Positions 10,984 to 21,378 of a DNA stretch of 64,000 nt are shown piece by piece. A program made the translations under genes and the position numbers. Each line of letters begins with the position of its first letter. The stretch's first letter is position 1. Under the pieces are notes generated by a model. That model ran no database searches. It was not told the origin of the DNA and was given only the letters and a program-made list of their open reading frames with translations. Source of the DNA: CAIWHR01 sp963779805 (GTDB taxonomy: Bacteria; Pseudomonadota; Gammaproteobacteria; Burkholderiales; Casimicrobiaceae). The stretch is from assembly GCA_963779805.1 (NCBI GenBank), contig CAVZZN010000013.1, positions 69,047-133,046 on the forward strand, in the 5' to 3' direction.

Positions 10984-13478
10984 CCGCGTCCGTCCCCCGG
11001 GCGGTGCTCGCAGGCTCGCTCGCCCACGATCGGTTTCGCACCGTGCTCGCCGTGGCGGCGATCGCGCTCGGCGTCGCGCTGGGGTTCGCCGTGCAGACCA
11101 TCAACGGTGCCGCGATCAACGAGCTTGCGCTGGGCGTGCAGGCGCTCTCGGGCGATGCGGACCTCGAGTTGCGCGGACCGCGCGCGGGCTTCGACGAAGC
11201 GCTGTACGCGCGCGTCGCGCAGTGGCCCGAGGTCGCCGTGGCGAGCCCTGTCGTGGAGGTCGACGCGAAGCTCGCGAACGGGGACGCGAGCCTGCGCATC
11301 CTCGGTCTGGATCTGTTTCGCGCCGCCGCGATCCAGCCGGCTCTCGTGCCCGAGGTGAGCGACCCGCTCGACGTGCTGCGCGGCGACGTGGTGTTCCCGA
11401 GCGCCGCTGCCGCACGCGCGCTGCATCTCGATACCGGAAGCACCATCGAGCTGCAAACGGCCTTGCGCCCGGTGACGCTGCGCGTGGGCGGCAGGCTCGG
11501 TGCTGCGATCTCGCCGCCGGTCGCGGTGATGGACATCGCGGGCGCCCAGCAGCAGTTCGATCGCCTCGGTGTGCTGACGCGCATCGATCTGCGCTTGCGG
11601 CCGGGGACCGACATCGTCGCGTTCACCCGCCGGGCGTCCGGGCAATTGCCGGCGGGCGTGGCCCTGGTGCGGCCCGACACCAGCGTCGCGGCAGGCGCGA
11701 GCGCATCGCGCGCGTATCGCGTGAACCTGCAGGTGCTCGCCCTCGTGGCATTGTTCACCGGCGGCCTGCTCGTGTTCTCGACGCAGGCGCTCGCCGTCGT
11801 GCGGCGACGCTCGCAGTTTGCGCTCCTTCGCGTGCTGGGGGTCACGCGCCGGCAGCTGGTGAGCGCACTCGTCGCCGAGGGCGCACTGCTCGGCACGGTC
11901 GGCAGCGTCGTGGGCATCGCGATCGGCTACGTGCTCGCACGCATCGCCCTGCAAAGCGTCGGCGCAGACCTCGGCTCGGGCTATTTCCGTGGTGTTGCGC
12001 CGTCCGTGGTCTTCGACCCGTGGCTCGCGCTGCTGTTTCTCGTCATCGGGATCGCCATGGCCGTGGCGGGCAGTGCCGTGCCCGCGCGCGAGGCGGCCCG
12101 TGCTGCGCCTGCACCCGCGCTCAAGGCCGGCGACGAGCAACGCGCCTTCGCGCCGCTCGGCCCGTGGCGACCGGGCGTGCTCGTGCTCCTCGCCAGCGCG
12201 TCGTCGGCATTCGCGCCGCCGGTGAACGGACTGCCGTTGTTCGGCTACTTCAGCATCGCGCTGATGCTCATCGGCACGCTGATGCTGCTGCCGCGACTGG
12301 CCACCCTCGCGTGGCGCGGCATCCCGCAGCCGAGGCAACCCGCCGTGAGTCTCGCGCTCACCCAGTTGCGCGGCGCGCCCGGGCAGGCGACCGTGAGCCT
12401 CGCATCGATCGTGGCGAGCGTCAGTCTCATGGTCTCGATGGGCATCATGGTGCACTCGTTCCGCGGCTCGCTCGAAGCGTGGCTCGAGCAGGTGCTGCCC
12501 GCGGATCTGTACTTTCGCGCGGGCCCGGTCGGCGACAGCGCGTACGTGCCCGCCGAGGTGCAGGAGCGCATTCGCGCGCTGCCCGGCGTGCGCCGCGTCG
12601 ATTTCATTCGCGAGCAGCAGTTGCTGCTCGATCCGCAGCGACCGAGGGTGATCGTGATCGCGCGCGACATCGACCGGGCCGCGCCGCAGCGCACGCTGCC
12701 GCTGATCGCGAGCGTCGAGCCCGTGCAGGATCCTCCGCCGGTGTGGGTCAACGAGCCGGCGGCGGCGATCTACGGCTACAGCGTCGGGCAGGTGATCTCG
12801 ATTCCGCTCGGCGGCGAGGCGGTGCGCTTCGCGGTGGCGGGGATCTGGCGCGATTACGCGCGGCAGCAGGGGGCGCTCGTGATCGAGCGCTCGCGCCTCA
12901 TCGCGCTCACCGGCGATCGCACCGCGACGAACGCCGCGCTGTGGGTGCAACCCGGCACCGACGCGTTCGCATTGCGCGAGGCGATCGTGCGCGACATTCC
13001 CGGCGGCGATCGCCTCGACATCGGCGTGCCCGCGCAGATTCGCGCGTCCTCGCTGCGCGCGTTCGATCGCACGTTCGCGGTCACCTATGCACTCGAGCTC
13101 GCGGCCGTCGTGATCGGGCTCGTCGGGCTGTCGTCGTCGTTCGGGGCGCTCGTGCTCACGCGGCGCCGCGAGTTCGGCATGCTGCGCCACGTCGGCATGA
13201 CGCGCCGGCAGATCGCGGCGATGCTCGCGAGCGAAGGATTCTTCGTGAGCGGTGTCGGCATGCTCGCGGGCGTGGGCCTCGGGTGGCTCATGTCGCTGGT
13301 GCTGATCCACGTCGTGAATCGGCAATCGTTCCATTGGGGTATGGAGCTCTCGATCCCGTGGACCGCACTGATCGCGGGAATCGCGCTGGTGCTGCTGCTG
13401 TCGATGGGCACCGCGGTGCTGAGCGGTCGCGCCGCCATGGGCGCCGAAGCGGTGCGTGCCGTGCGCGAGGACTGGTGA
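10974..13478 (+). CDS. FtsX-like ABC transporter permease with two permease modules
   Basis: An inner-membrane protein of 834 aa. An N-terminal membrane segment (FRTVLAVAAIALGVALGF) precedes a large periplasmic domain. A first FtsX module follows near residues 250-370, with the cytoplasmic RRRSQFALLRVLGVTRRQL signature, then a second periplasmic domain (about 480-680) and a second FtsX module near 705-830 (RRREFGMLRHVGMTRRQI). The duplicated layout matches the long permeases paired with LolD-like ATPases. The start ATG overlaps the ATPase stop. The next gene, an AttH-like secreted protein, is 55 bp downstream, forming an ATPase-permease-AttH unit like the att-type exporters. Confidence 0.87.
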   Translation: MRLTASVPRAVLAGSLAHDRFRTVLAVAAIALGVALGFAVQTINGAAINELALGVQALSGDADLELRGPRAGFDEALYARVAQWPEVAVASPVVEVDAKLANGDASLRILGLDLFRAAAIQPALVPEVSDPLDVLRGDVVFPSAAAARALHLDTGSTIELQTALRPVTLRVGGRLGAAISPPVAVMDIAGAQQQFDRLGVLTRIDLRLRPGTDIVAFTRRASGQLPAGVALVRPDTSVAAGASASRAYRVNLQVLALVALFTGGLLVFSTQALAVVRRRSQFALLRVLGVTRRQLVSALVAEGALLGTVGSVVGIAIGYVLARIALQSVGADLGSGYFRGVAPSVVFDPWLALLFLVIGIAMAVAGSAVPAREAARAAPAPALKAGDEQRAFAPLGPWRPGVLVLLASASSAFAPPVNGLPLFGYFSIALMLIGTLMLLPRLATLAWRGIPQPRQPAVSLALTQLRGAPGQATVSLASIVASVSLMVSMGIMVHSFRGSLEAWLEQVLPADLYFRAGPVGDSAYVPAEVQERIRALPGVRRVDFIREQQLLLDPQRPRVIVIARDIDRAAPQRTLPLIASVEPVQDPPPVWVNEPAAAIYGYSVGQVISIPLGGEAVRFAVAGIWRDYARQQGALVIERSRLIALTGDRTATNAALWVQPGTDAFALREAIVRDIPGGDRLDIGVPAQIRASSLRAFDRTFAVTYALELAAVVIGLVGLSSSFGALVLTRRREFGMLRHVGMTRRQIAAMLASEGFFVSGVGMLAGVGLGWLMSLVLIHVVNRQSFHWGMELSIPWTALIAGIALVLLLSMGTAVLSGRAAMGAEAVRAVREDW

Positions 13479-13533
13479 TGCGCGCGGGATGGACAGTCGA
13501 CGCGCGTCGATGCGCGATGCGCCGGAACACGCG

Positions 13534-14611
13534 ATGAAGCGGCGCACGTTCCTCGGCGCCACGATCGCGGCGGCAGCGATGCGCGTGCGCGCGGCGTCGC
13601 TGCCGGACGCGACGTATCCCGTCGTCGTGCCCGGCCATGCGCTCGCGTTCCCGCGCGACTTCGGCGCTCACCCCGCGTTCCGGACGGAGTGGTGGTACAT
13701 CACCGGCTGGGTCGAGCACGAGCGCGGACCGCTGGGCGTGCAGGTCACGTTCTTCCGTCATCGCCCCGGGATTGCGGAGCACAACCCGAGCCGCTTCGCG
13801 CCCACGCAACTGCTGTTCGCGCACGCGGCCGTTGCCGACCCGGAGCTCGGGCGGTTGCGGCACGATCAGCGCGTCGCGCGCGCGGGCTTCGGTCTCGCCT
13901 ATGCGAGCGAGGAAACGCACCGACGTGCGCATCGGCGACTGGTCGTTGCGGCGCGACGGCGGACGCTATCGCGCGCGGGTCCTCGCCCGCGAGTTCACGT
14001 TCGATCTCGCCTTCGATGTGACCGAAGCGCCGCTGCTGCAGGGCGATGCCGGCTTTTCGCGCAAGGGCCCCGGGGCGGGACAGGCGAGCTATTACTACAG
14101 CGAGCCGCAGCTCGCGGCAACGGGCGAGGTGCGCATCGGGGAGCGTGCGCTGCAGGTGACGGGGCGCGCGTGGTGCGATCACGAGTGGTCGAGCGAATAC
14201 CTGCCGCCGGACGCTGCGGGATGGGACTGGACGGGGCTCGATCTCGCCGACGGCGGCGCCTTGATGGCGTTCGTGATGCGCAGGAAGGAGGGCGGCGTGC
14301 TGTGGGCGGCCGCCACGCTGCGCACCGCGGGCGGGGCGGTGCTGACGTTCGGCCCGGACGCGGTGCGCTTCGTCCCGCGCAGGACGTGGCGCTCGCCGCG
14401 CACGCAGGCGAGCTATCCCGTTGCGATGCAGCTTGCCGTGGGCGACAACGAATACGCGCTGGAACCGCTGTTCGACGACCAGGAGCTCGACTCGCGTGCG
14501 AGCACCGGCACGGTGTATTGGGAAGGTGCGGTGCGCGCGCTGCGCGACGGCCGCGAGGCGGGGCGGGGCTATCTCGAGCTTACGGGCTACGGCGCGCCGC
14601 TGCGCATGTGA
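13534..14611 (+). CDS. AttH/CrtC-type lipocalin-like exported protein, frameshifted
   Basis: About 359 aa. The start MKRRTFLGATIAAAA is a twin-arginine signal. The body has the landmarks of the carotenoid 1,2-hydratase/AttH family: FRTEWWYITGWV near residue 50, GYSRKGP-like GFSRKGPGAGQASYYYSEP, then WCDHEWSSEYL and a C-terminal domain ending GYLELTGYGAPLRM. In this family two lipocalin-like barrels form a ligand pocket. One base is out of register near 13917, and both halves match the family. It follows the ABC exporter on the same strand and may be the extracytoplasmic partner. No other carotenoid gene is present, so carotenoid hydratase activity is unlikely. Confidence 0.78.
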
Positions 14612-14712
14612 CCGCGCGCGGCGTCACACCCATCGTCGCGCATGCAACGGGCCGCACGGCGCGGCAGCAATGCGTGCCGCGTGCCGGACGCGTGCGGGGG
14701 CTTGCCGCCTCG

Positions 14713-16032
14713 CTATGCCGGAAGCGCGGGCAGCACCTCGCCGACCGCTTCGCCGAAACCGACGCGCGGCTTGCCCGGCGCTTCCGCAGCGGCACGCAGG
14801 ATCACCGCGTCGCCGTCCTCGAGGAACGTCCGCTTCTCCCCGTTGGCGAGCTTCACCGGCTTCTTGCCGCCCTCGGTCAGCTCGAGCAGCGAGCCGACGG
14901 CGTTCTTCGCGGGTCCGGATTGCGTGCCGGTGCCGAGCAGGTCGCCCGGCTGCAGGTTGCAGCCGTTGACGGTGTGATGCGTGACGAGCTGCTCGACGGT
15001 CCAGTACGAGTAGCGCAGGTTGCTCGCGGCGAGGCGCTCCGCGGCTGCGTCGGCCGTGCGCATCGCCGCCGTCTGCAGCCACACGTCGAGCCCGATGTCG
15101 AACGCACCTGCCTCGCGTTGCGCCAGGGAGTCGAGATAGGGCAGCGGCTGCGGATCGGCGGCGTCGCGAGTCCATGGCAGGCGATAGGGCGCGAGCGCCT
15201 CGAGCGTGACGATCCACGGCGAGATCGTGGTGGCGAAGCTCTTGGCGAGGAACGGCCCGAGGGGCTGGTATTCCCACGCCTGCAGGTCGCGGGCGGACCA
15301 GTCGTTGAGCAGGCACAGCCCGAACACGTGGTGAGCCGCCTCGTCGATGCCGATGCGCGTCCCGAGCGCATTCCCGGGGCCCACGAAGATGCCCATCTCG
15401 AGCTCGTAGTCGAGACGTGCGCTGGGCCCGACGACCGGAACCTCGGCGCCGCGCGGCAGGCGCTGTCCCACCGGGCGATGGAAGCGCTGGCCCGAGATCA
15501 CGATCGAGGAGCTGCGGCCGTGGTAGCCGATCGGCACCCATTTGTAATTCGGCAGCAGCGGATTGTCGGGACGCATCAGCCGCCCGACGTTCGTCGCGTG
15601 ATGGATCGAGGCGTAGAAGTCGGTGTAGTCGCCGATGCGCGCCGGCAAGGCGTAATCGACCTGTGCCATCGGCACGAGGCACGCGCGCACTTCGGCTACA
15701 TTGCGCGTGTCGGTACGCAAGAGGCGCGACACGCCGAGACGCAGCGCCGACCACGCCGCCGGGCCTTCGGCCATGAACGCGTTGAGCGTGCTGCCGAGGC
15801 ACTTGCCCGCAGCCTCGCGCGCGGTTCCCGACAGCAGATCGCGCTTGCAGACGGCCGCGAGATCGAGGACCTGATCGCCGATCGCCACACCGCCGCGCCA
15901 GGGCTCGCTGGTGCCGCGGCGCCGGAACACTGCGAACGGCAGGTTCTGCAGCGTGAAGTCGCAGCCCGGTGCGTGCGCCGACGCCACCAGGCAGCGCAGA
16001 TCGGGATCGTGGGTCTCGTTCAACACAGTCAT
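14713..16032 (-). CDS. fahA: Fumarylacetoacetase
   Basis: An enzyme of 439 aa, the usual length, that hydrolyses fumarylacetoacetate to fumarate and acetoacetate, the last step of homogentisate degradation. Seen motifs are YHGRSSSIVISG, the metal and substrate region LDYELEMGIFVG with LNDWSARDLQAWEYQPLG, and KSFATTISPW. The N-terminal SH3-like part (FTLQNLPFAVFRRRG) is present. The ATG at 16032 overlaps the homogentisate dioxygenase stop by four bases (ATGA), so the two are co-translated. It converges with the AttH-like gene. Confidence 0.95.
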   Translation of the reverse strand: MTVLNETHDPDLRCLVASAHAPGCDFTLQNLPFAVFRRRGTSEPWRGGVAIGDQVLDLAAVCKRDLLSGTAREAAGKCLGSTLNAFMAEGPAAWSALRLGVSRLLRTDTRNVAEVRACLVPMAQVDYALPARIGDYTDFYASIHHATNVGRLMRPDNPLLPNYKWVPIGYHGRSSSIVISGQRFHRPVGQRLPRGAEVPVVGPSARLDYELEMGIFVGPGNALGTRIGIDEAAHHVFGLCLLNDWSARDLQAWEYQPLGPFLAKSFATTISPWIVTLEALAPYRLPWTRDAADPQPLPYLDSLAQREAGAFDIGLDVWLQTAAMRTADAAAERLAASNLRYSYWTVEQLVTHHTVNGCNLQPGDLLGTGTQSGPAKNAVGSLLELTEGGKKPVKLANGEKRTFLEDGDAVILRAAAEAPGKPRVGFGEAVGEVLPALPA

Positions 16033-17376
16033 GGCCGGCCCGGATCGAAGTGCTTGCGCAGGCCCTGCCAGCACTGGAAGTACTGCGCCTGCAGCTCGGC
16101 GGATTCGAGCGCGAAGCGCGTGGTGCGGATCGGCAGCCGGGTCTCGAACATGAAGGCCATCGTGTCGCTCACGCGTTGCGGCGTGGACGTGTCGACGCGG
16201 CTCGCCTTCTCGAACGTTTCGGCATCCGGGCCGTGGCCGATCATGCAATTGTGCAGCGACGCGCCGCCCGCCACGAAGCCCTCGGCCTTGGCGTCGTACA
16301 CGCCGTGCACGAGGCCCATGAACTCGCTCGCCACGTTGCGATGGAACCACGGCGGCCGGAACGTGTTCTCGCCCGCGAGCCAGCGCGGCGGAAAGATGAC
16401 GAAGTCGATGTTGTCCACGCCGGGCGTGTCGGAGCGCGACTGCAGCACGAGGAAGATCGACGGGTCGGGATGATCGTAGCTGATCGAGCCGATCGTGTTG
16501 AACCGGCGCAGGTCGTACTTGTACGGCGTGAAGTTGCCGTGCCATGCGACGACGTCGAGCGGCGAGTGGTCCATCTCGGCGGCCCACAGGTTGCCGAGGA
16601 ACTTCGCGACGAGCTCGCAGCGGCCGCTGCGGTCTTCGTAGGCCGCGACGGGCGCCTGGAAGTCGCGCGGATTGGCGAGGCCGTTGGAGCCGATCGGACC
16701 CAGGTCCGGCAGCCGGAAGCTCGCGCCGAAGTTCTCGCACACGTAGCCACGCGCCTCGCCATCCGGCAGCTCGACGCGAAAGCGCACGCCGCGCGGAACG
16801 AGCGCGATCTCCTGCGGCTCCACCAGCAGGATGCCGAGCTCGGTGGCGATGCGCAGGCGCCCGAGCTGCGGCACGATCAGGAGCTCGCCGTCCGCATCGT
16901 AGAAGAAGCGCTCCATCGAGCGGTTCGCCGCGTACAGGTGAATGCCGCATCCCGTCTGCGCACCGGGATCGCCGTTGCCCGCCATCGTGACGAGGCCGGC
17001 GAGGAAATCGGTGGGCGCGTCGGGTATCGGCAGCGGGTTCCAGCGCAGCTGATCGGGCGGCGTTGCCAGCGCGGCGAAGTCGCCCGTGACGCGAGCGTTG
17101 TCGATGCGGCGGAACGGGCGATGCTGCGCGGCGGGCCGGATGCGGTAGAGCCACGTGCGCCGATTGTCCGCAGCGCGGCGCCGTGAACGCCGTGCCCGAC
17201 AGCTGCTCCGCGTAGAGGCCGTACGCGCAGCGCTGGGGCGAGTTGCGACCCACCGGCAGCGCGCCCGGCAGCGCTTCCGTGGCGTGCTCGTTGCCGAAGC
17301 CGGACAGATACGCGAGCGCGGCATCCGCCAGCGGCGACGGCGCGGCCGGGGGAGTGCGGGTGACCGGATCTGCCAT
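16029..17376 (-). CDS. hmgA: Homogentisate 1,2-dioxygenase, one frameshift
   Basis: A cupin-fold Fe(II) ring-cleavage enzyme converting homogentisate to maleylacetoacetate. The start MADPVTRTP at 17376 has a perfect AAGGAG Shine-Dalgarno. The N-terminal YLSGFGNEHATEALPGALP and RCAYGLYAEQLSGTAFTAPR are family hallmarks, and the iron-ligand region WFHRNVASEFMGLVHG with HNCMIGHGPDAETFE is intact. The frame changes near 17165, between TAFTAPR and NRRTWLYRIRP. The expected length of about 448 aa is retained. The maleylacetoacetate isomerase and the 4-hydroxyphenylpyruvate dioxygenase are not in the window. Confidence 0.93.
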
Positions 17377-17483
17377 GGAACTCCTTACCGCAATGGATCG
17401 CGCCACATGCCCGGGGCGCGTTGCTGCGAATTATGCGCGGTGCGACCGGGCGCCCGCGATCGGGGGCGTGGGCGCGAGTGCTT

Positions 17484-18425
17484 CTACCGCACCGCCGCGA
17501 TGATGGCGCCGGCGGCGAGCAGCACGCCGTAGAGCAATTCCACCTTGACCGCGCGGAAGAGCAGCCCGTTCCATTCGGGTCCCGGAGGCGTGTGCCGGAA
17601 ATCGCGCCACAGCGAAGCCCCAGCCGGGACCGCCGCCAGCGGCAGCGCGAGCCAGAGGCTGCGATCCACGGCGGCGAGCACCGGCGCGAGCACGAGTGCC
17701 GCGAGCAGTGCGGCCTCGAACAGGCGCTGCGACGCGCGCTCGCCGAAGGTGACGACGAATGTCTGGCGTCCGGTGCCCGCATCGTGGGCGCGATCGCGAT
17801 GGTTGTTGACCCCCAGCACCGCCGCCGCGAGCGCACCGACTGCCACCGCCGCGAGCATCGCGCCAGGCGTGACGGTGCCCGTTTGCAGGTAGTAGCTGCC
17901 CATGACGGCGATGAGGCCGAAGAACACGAACACCGTGAGCTCGCCGAGCGGCGTGAAGGCGATCGGGCGCGGCCCGCCCATGTAGCCGATCGCGGCGAGG
18001 ATCGACGAGAAGCCCATCAGCGCGGCGGGCCAGCCGCCGCGCGCGATCAGCGGCGCGCCGACGACGAGGGTGATCACGACGAGGATCGCGATGGCCCAGC
18101 GCACCTGCGCGGGCGACAGCCACCCGTTCGCCGTGGCGCGCGAGAGCCCGATGCGGGCGCCCGTTTCGGCGCCGCGGCTCGTGTAGCCGACGTCGTTCTG
18201 GAGATTGGTGATCGCCTGCAGCAGCAGCGATGCGAGGAGCGCGAGCGCCGCGACGCCGAGGTCGACGCTGCCCGCTTCGTACTGCGCGAGCGCGGTGCTG
18301 ACGACGACGGGAATGGTCGCGATCCAGAATGTCTTGGGTCGCAACGCGATGCACCACGCCTGCCAGGAACCGGCGGGGATGGCGTAGCTCGCAGTAGCGT
18401 CGATGGGGGGCGATGCGTTGGTCAT
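17484..18425 (-). CDS. menA: 1,4-dihydroxy-2-naphthoate polyprenyltransferase (UbiA family)
   Basis: A polytopic membrane enzyme of 313 aa that prenylates 1,4-dihydroxy-2-naphthoate in menaquinone synthesis. The two Asp-rich prenyl-diphosphate sites of UbiA enzymes are seen as NLQNDVGYTSRGAETG (about residues 75-90) and NNHRDRAHDAGTGRQT (about 205-220), in the MenA rather than the UbiA form. Around eight hydrophobic stretches surround them. No other men gene is nearby. The presence of menA suggests that this organism makes menaquinone as well as or instead of ubiquinone, which fits the NrfD-type quinone-reactive protein at the window end. Confidence 0.87.
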   Translation of the reverse strand: MTNASPPIDATASYAIPAGSWQAWCIALRPKTFWIATIPVVVSTALAQYEAGSVDLGVAALALLASLLLQAITNLQNDVGYTSRGAETGARIGLSRATANGWLSPAQVRWAIAILVVITLVVGAPLIARGGWPAALMGFSSILAAIGYMGGPRPIAFTPLGELTVFVFFGLIAVMGSYYLQTGTVTPGAMLAAVAVGALAAAVLGVNNHRDRAHDAGTGRQTFVVTFGERASQRLFEAALLAALVLAPVLAAVDRSLWLALPLAAVPAGASLWRDFRHTPPGPEWNGLLFRAVKVELLYGVLLAAGAIIAAVR

Positions 18426-18651
18426 GAATCCTCGTGGCGCTCAGGCGGGATGCGTGCGGCGCGCAACGAGCGAAGCGCAGCGGCGGGCCGACGCGGCATT
18501 GTCCACGTCGCGACGCCGGACGCGGTTGACGGAGGTCAACGCGCCGAACACCGGAGTGCGCAGCGCGAAGGTGCTCCGATGCGCAGGTGCTGCGGCGACG
18601 GTCCTCGTGTGCCGCGCGCCTCGCGGGCGCTGCGCGCGCGCCTGCTGCATC

Positions 18652-19296
18652 TCAGGTCTTGGCGGTACCAGGGCCGGGGCCGATGCCCAGGTCGATCGCC
18701 ATGCGGATGAGATCGGGCAGGCGCTCGATCTGCAGCTTGTCCATGATGCGGGCCTTGTACACCTCGACCGTGCGCACGCTGATCTCGAGGTCGACCGCGA
18801 TCTCGCGGTTGTGGCGGCCGGCCACGACGGCTTCCAGGACCTGCCGCTCGCGGGGCGTGAGGCGCTCGAGCTGCGCCTTGACGGCCGCGGTACGCCCGGC
18901 GCGTTGCTGGATCTCGGCGTCGGCGCTGAGCGCTGCATCGATCGTGCCGGAGAGCGCCTTGTCGTCGACGGGCTTCTCCAGGAAGTCGAAGGCACCGTTC
19001 TTGAGCGCCTGCCGCGCCGACGCGACGTCGCCGTGTGCCGTGAGGATGATGACCGGCATGCGGATCGCGCGCGACGCGAGCTCGGCCTGCGCCTCGAGGC
19101 CGCTCATGCCGGGCATGCGCAGGTCGAGCAGCACGCAGCCGGGGGTGCCGGGCTTGATCGTCTCGAGGAACTCCTCGGCGCTCGCGTAGCGTCGGGTCGC
19201 GTATCCGCGCAGCCCGAGCAGCAGGGCGAGCGATTCGCGCACGGCGCTGTCGTCGTCGACGATGTGCACGGTCGGGATCATCGCGGTGGTGGTCAT
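18652..19296 (-). CDS. FixJ-family two-component response regulator
   Basis: A protein of 214 aa. The receiver domain (residues about 8-120) has the acidic pair VDDD, the phospho-acceptor Asp in LLDLRMPGMSG, the Thr in LTAHGD and the Lys in FLEKPVDD. A LuxR-type helix-turn-helix follows (LTPRERQVLEAVVAG to VEVYKARIMDKL, about 145-190). This layout is that of FixJ, TodT and similar regulators. Its ATG overlaps the stop of the sensor kinase gene by four bases (ATGA), so the pair is certain. The targets are not evident. Confidence 0.92.
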   Translation of the reverse strand: MTTTAMIPTVHIVDDDSAVRESLALLLGLRGYATRRYASAEEFLETIKPGTPGCVLLDLRMPGMSGLEAQAELASRAIRMPVIILTAHGDVASARQALKNGAFDFLEKPVDDKALSGTIDAALSADAEIQQRAGRTAAVKAQLERLTPRERQVLEAVVAGRHNREIAVDLEISVRTVEVYKARIMDKLQIERLPDLIRMAIDLGIGPGPGTAKT

Positions 19297-21249
19297 GTCG
19301 TTTTCTCGGCCACGGGCAAAGTGATGGAAAAGGAAGTTCCCTCGGGCAGCGCTTCGTATCGCAGCTCGCCGCCGTGCGCTTCGATCATCGAACGGCTGAT
19401 GGCAAGCCCGAGGCCCATTCCTTCGGGCTTGCTCGACGCGAACGGCCGGAACAGGTGCGGAACCACCGAGGCCGGCACGCCGGGACCGTTGTCGATGACG
19501 CTGATCATCACCTGGTGCGATCCCTGCATGCGTGCGCGGACCACGATTCGCCGCTCGCCGTGATGCGGCGACGCGGAACGCAGGGCGTCGACGGCATTCA
19601 CCAGCAGATTATGCAACACCGTGGCCGCCTGAATGGGATCGGCGAACACGTTCGGCAGCGCCGGGGCGCAGTCTACCGCGATGCGGACCTCGTGCCGCTG
19701 CAGCAGTGCCTGGACGCCCGCCACGGCGTTCTCGACGAGTCCCGGCACGTCCAGGGCTTCCTGGCGCACGGTGCCGCTCTGGAAGAACTCGCGCAGGCGG
19801 TGCATCACGTCGCCGGCACGCGCCACCTCGGCCACCGCCTTGTCCATGGCCGCCACGGTCGCGTCGACCTCGTGCCCCTGCGTGAGCAGCAGGCGCGCCG
19901 CGCGCACGTAGTTGGAGATTGCGGCAAGCGGCTGGTTGAGCTCGTGCGCGAGCGCCGAGGCGGTTTCGCTCGCGGCGGCAAGACGCAGCGTGCGATCGAG
20001 CTCGCGCTGCTTCGCCCGCAGCGCGCGCTCGATCGCACGCCGCGCGGAGATGTCGCGCAACACCGCGACGGTGAGCGCGGGCTCGTCCGCCGCCTTGCTC
20101 ATCGTGACTTCGACCGGAAAGCGGCGGCCGTCGTGCGCCGTTGCCGTCATCACCTTCGGCTGCACCTCGGAATGGGGGCCGGGTGTCGCGTCGAGCAGGC
20201 TCTCGAGCCGGCGAGCGGTGAAGCGCGCGCGGGTTCATGCCGAACATGCGCTCGGCGGCCGGGTTGCAGCCGATGACGCGGCCTTCGGCGTCGATCGTGA
20301 GGATCGCGTCGGGCGCGGCGGCGAGCACCGTGCGCAAGGCCTGTTCCTGCGCGGCGAGTCGCGCCTGGCCTTCCTCGCGCTCGGACACGGTGACGGCGAG
20401 GATCACGCCCATCGCCGCCAGCACGGCCATGAGGCTCTGGAATTCGGTGAGCGTCTCGGTGTCGTGCCCGGCGAGCTGCAACGCGACGAGCAATGCGATC
20501 TGCAGGCCGACGATCGCGATCATCGTGCCGGGCAGGCCCTGGCGCATCGCGATCCAGATGAGAGGCACGAACAGGACGTAGAAGTGCCGCAGCTCGTTGC
20601 CCAGGCTCGACCAGAACACGAGGCACAGCGCAGCCACGACGGCTGCGGCCTGCAGGGAGAGCTCCACGCGACCGACCGTCACGTGCGGCCGCTCGGGACG
20701 CGTGAACACCAGCAGGACCGGCGTGATCACCACGATCCCGATGAGATCGCCCACCCAGTACTGGAGGATGCTCGGCCCGAGATCGGGGGCGGCGACCAGG
20801 CCGTGGTACCAGTAGAGCGCCACGTAACCCGCTCCGACCAGCCCCGTGACCACCGTCACGGTGGGCAGGAACACGATCGCGTCGCGCAGCGTGCGGAAAT
20901 CGGGGTCGAAACCGAAGCGGCGCACGAGCAGGGCCGCACCCCCGTAGCCCCCGGCGAGCAGCGCCCCGATCGCGAGCGCGCTGGCGGGATTCACGAAGCT
21001 TCCGCGCAACAGCAGCTCCGAGAGCGCTCCGGCGACGAACAGCCACGGCCAGCCGCCCACACCCGCGCGCAGGAGATACGCGAGACTCACGCCGGTGGCC
21101 GGATTCCACGGGCCGAGGCCGAAATCGGCCGCGGGAAAGATCGTGCTCGTCCAGTCGAGCGTGACATACGCGGCGAGGTATGCCGTTGCAAGGATGGCTC
21201 GCGGCGGCGCCGGCAGCCATGCGGCGATTCGGGTGGCGAGGGCGGCCAT
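19293..21249 (-). CDS. MASE1-PAS sensor histidine kinase, one frameshift
   Basis: About 650 aa. The first 290 residues form eight or more membrane segments of the MASE1 type (start MAALATRIAAWLPAP, later PWNPATGVSLAYLLRAGVGG). A PAS domain follows (VLAAAPDAILTIDAEGRVIG), then the HisKA box ALAHELNQPLAAISNY with the phosphorylated His, and the HATPase boxes NLLVNAVDALR, DNGPGVP and GMGLGLAIS. The ELNQPLAAI form places it in the FixL/DctB-like group. Conserved sequence changes frame near 20225 inside the PAS domain. It is transcribed with the FixJ-type regulator and divergent from the LysM gene; the signal is unknown. Confidence 0.88.
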
Positions 21250-21378
21250 GACGGAAGCGTATCCTATGCGAAGGCCCTGCCAAAGGGCCCGGCCGTCGCG
21301 CGAGGCGAAGCCCCGGCGTGCGCGCTGCGCTCGCCGGGCCGGCTCGTGCGCGACGGCGCCCACGACAAGGAGAACACG

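Noticed and set aside
10581..13562. Minus-strand ORF of 993 codons opposite the permease gene
   Set aside because: Low-complexity Arg/His/Glu composition, antisense to a clear FtsX permease; a shadow frame.
13534..14611. Carotenoid 1,2-hydratase (CrtC) function for the AttH-like protein
   Set aside because: No other carotenoid gene is present, and the neighbours are an ABC exporter, so the AttH-like role fits better.
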